Origin: Ianthella basta
Lineage: Eukaryota; Porifera; Demospongiae; Verongiida; Ianthellidae
DNA length: 64,000 nucleotides
Assembly (NCBI GenBank): GCA_964019415.1
Contig: OZ025868.1
Location: forward strand, 10,415,143 to 10,479,142
Direction of reading: 5' to 3'
Shown here in pieces: positions 62,638-64,000 of the stretch (position 1 is the stretch's first letter; every line of letters starts with the position of its first letter). Position numbers and translations under genes: made by a program. The notes beneath the pieces are model-generated. The model saw nothing but the letters and a program-made list of their open reading frames with translations. It had not been told where the DNA came from and made no database searches.

Positions 62638-64000
62638 CAAGAGAACTGTGAAAGATGCATACCCTTTGCCCAGGCCTGATGAGGCACAGGATCGTTTGGC
62701 AGGATCAGCCATGTATTCCACATTGAATTTGCGGAATGGGTATTGGCGGCTACCAATACACGAAGAGGACCGACTGAATACAGCTTTCTCCCCAGGCCCT
62801 GGACTTGGACTGTTCCAGTTTTGTTGAAGCCTTTCGGCCTATCAAGCACACCATCATCGTTTCAGCGTCTTACGGACACAGTTTGTCATGGGCTGCCCTA
62901 TGTTACAACCTATCTATGTGTTGATACACTCTGCCAACAATGGGGACCATGAGAAGCACCTCCGAGAAGTGTTTCACCGTCTCACCCAAGCCGGACTCAC
63001 TGTGCGAGGGAAGAAATGCCGCATTGAAATGTCCCAAGTTGCATAACCTGGCCACCTGTTCTCCCCAGAAAGGATGGAGCCGGACCCATAGAAGATTGAT
63101 GCAGTCAAGGAGTGGAACACACCCACCAATGTCAGTGGCCTACTCAGCTTTCTGGGACTTGCCTCTTACTATCGCTGGTACATACAGGGGTTCGCGGACA
63201 TCGCTGCCCCCCCTACACCACCTCACATCAAAGGGGGTTGCCTTCCATTGGGACAGTACCTGCCAATCTGCATTTGAGCAATTGAAGGTGGAGCTCACGA
63301 AGACCCCTGTTCTAGCTTTTCCTGACTTCAGTCAGGCAGCTGCTCCATTTCATCTGCAAATAGATGCCACTGCAGTAGGAATTGGTGCAGTTTTGGAACA
63401 GGATGGCCATGGGATAGCCTACGCTAGTCGTGTCCTCTTCGGAGCGCAACTACAGCATTATCCAGAGTGAGTGTCTGGTAGTGGTGTATGCCCTCAAGCA
63501 ATTCAGGCACTACTTACTGGGACGTCATTTCATTGTGCTAACTGACCATGCCCTGTTGCTCTGGTTGTCTGCTCAGAAGATGGTGGGTATGCTTGTTGGT
63601 TGGGCCTTGGCCATGCAGAAGTCCTTCATAATGCAGTACCAGAAGGGTAAGGACAATGGGAATGCTGAATGGGAATGCCCTATCTCAACGGTCGCAGCCA
63701 GACAGTTACAGTTTCTGCTGTGTCGGCTACCAATCTGGATGACATTCAACAGAACAAGTTGGACAATCCTGTCATATTAGTGATTTGTAAGGCCCTGCAT
63801 GCCTCGTCTCTCCACCGACGAGCCAAGCATGGCGCAAGCCCCCGCTGTCCCGGTATTGTCAATTGTGGCCTCAACTGATGATGAGGGATGGGATTGTCTA
63901 CCGGAATTACACACCTGGTCCATCCTGTTTCTGTCACGGTCCCTCTTGTTCCAGTTGCATTGCAGCCTTTGTTTCTTGCTCAGTGTCATGTCTCCCTGAA
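62638..64000 (+). pseudogene. Gypsy-type retroelement, RT to integrase start (decayed, runs off the window)
   Basis: RT resumes with KRTVKDAYPLPRPDEAQDRL and YWRLPIHEEDRLNTAFSPGP. The catalytic box is changed (VTTYLCVDTL where YLDDVL is expected), so RT is inactive. It continues with HLREVFHRLTQAGLTVRGKK, NVSGLLSFLGLASYYRWYI, then RNase H (LQIDATAVGIGAVLEQDGH; after a shift ECLVVVYALKQFRHYLLGRH and VLTDHALLLWLSAQKM; 63240-63650). The last 250 bases (LWPQLMMRDGIVYRNYTPGP, 63850-63925) are the start of the integrase. Multiple stops and shifts occur; the 3' LTR would lie beyond 64000. Confidence 0.85.

Overview
The window is eukaryotic DNA, almost certainly from an animal. Genes are split by GT-AG introns, one exon codes for an immunoglobulin-like domain, dinucleotide microsatellites are long, and nearly all recognisable coding sequence belongs to transposable elements. 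BEN-domain gene copies, IS630/Tc1-type transposons with a second gene, DIRS-like, R2-like and Gypsy remnants and a hAT element occur together. That mix suggests an early-branching marine invertebrate, with a sponge as my best guess. This is inference; no taxonomic marker is present.

Layout. 1-2 kb holds three copies of a direct repeat. 2.3-6.3 kb holds decayed DIRS-like, Harbinger and LINE remnants and nested inverted-repeat elements. 8.4-16.5 kb has the first two copies of a hairpin-ended, CA-microsatellite-bearing family (called HCE here), an R2-like remnant, an Ig-domain exon, three MITE or foldback elements and a decayed BEN gene. 17.2-27 kb is a foldback and satellite domain around an intact 947-residue LINE, including a 3.6-kb imperfect palindrome whose arms carry different insertions. 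28.7-32.5 kb is a two-gene IS630-type transposon with about 85-bp inverted ends, followed by a Crypton-like fragment. 34-41.9 kb holds more HCE sequence, very long CA tracts, an intact Tc1-like transposase and two decayed BEN genes. 41.9-44.4 kb is a complete hAT transposon with an 8-bp target duplication and a two-exon transposase. 45.7-50.3 kb returns to HCE and foldback repeats. 50.5-53.1 kb is poor in repeats and has a signal-peptide exon. 53.1-55.8 kb is a Tc1 gene split by a deletion derivative of a two-gene Harbinger element. 56.8-58 kb is a fourth BEN gene. 58.9-64 kb is a decayed Gypsy element interrupted by a TTAA-specific transposon, which itself carries a TA-flanked element.

How the parts work together. 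Potentially functional mobile genes are the LINE ORF, the hAT transposase, the IS630-type transposase with its accessory gene, and the Tc1-like transposase. The MITEs, foldback elements and HCE copies carry no enzyme and must depend on enzymes supplied elsewhere. Host-gene evidence is limited to the Ig exon at 11.5-11.8 kb (minus), the signal-peptide exon at 50.5 kb (minus) and an unrecognised exon-like stretch at 58.3-58.6 kb (minus).
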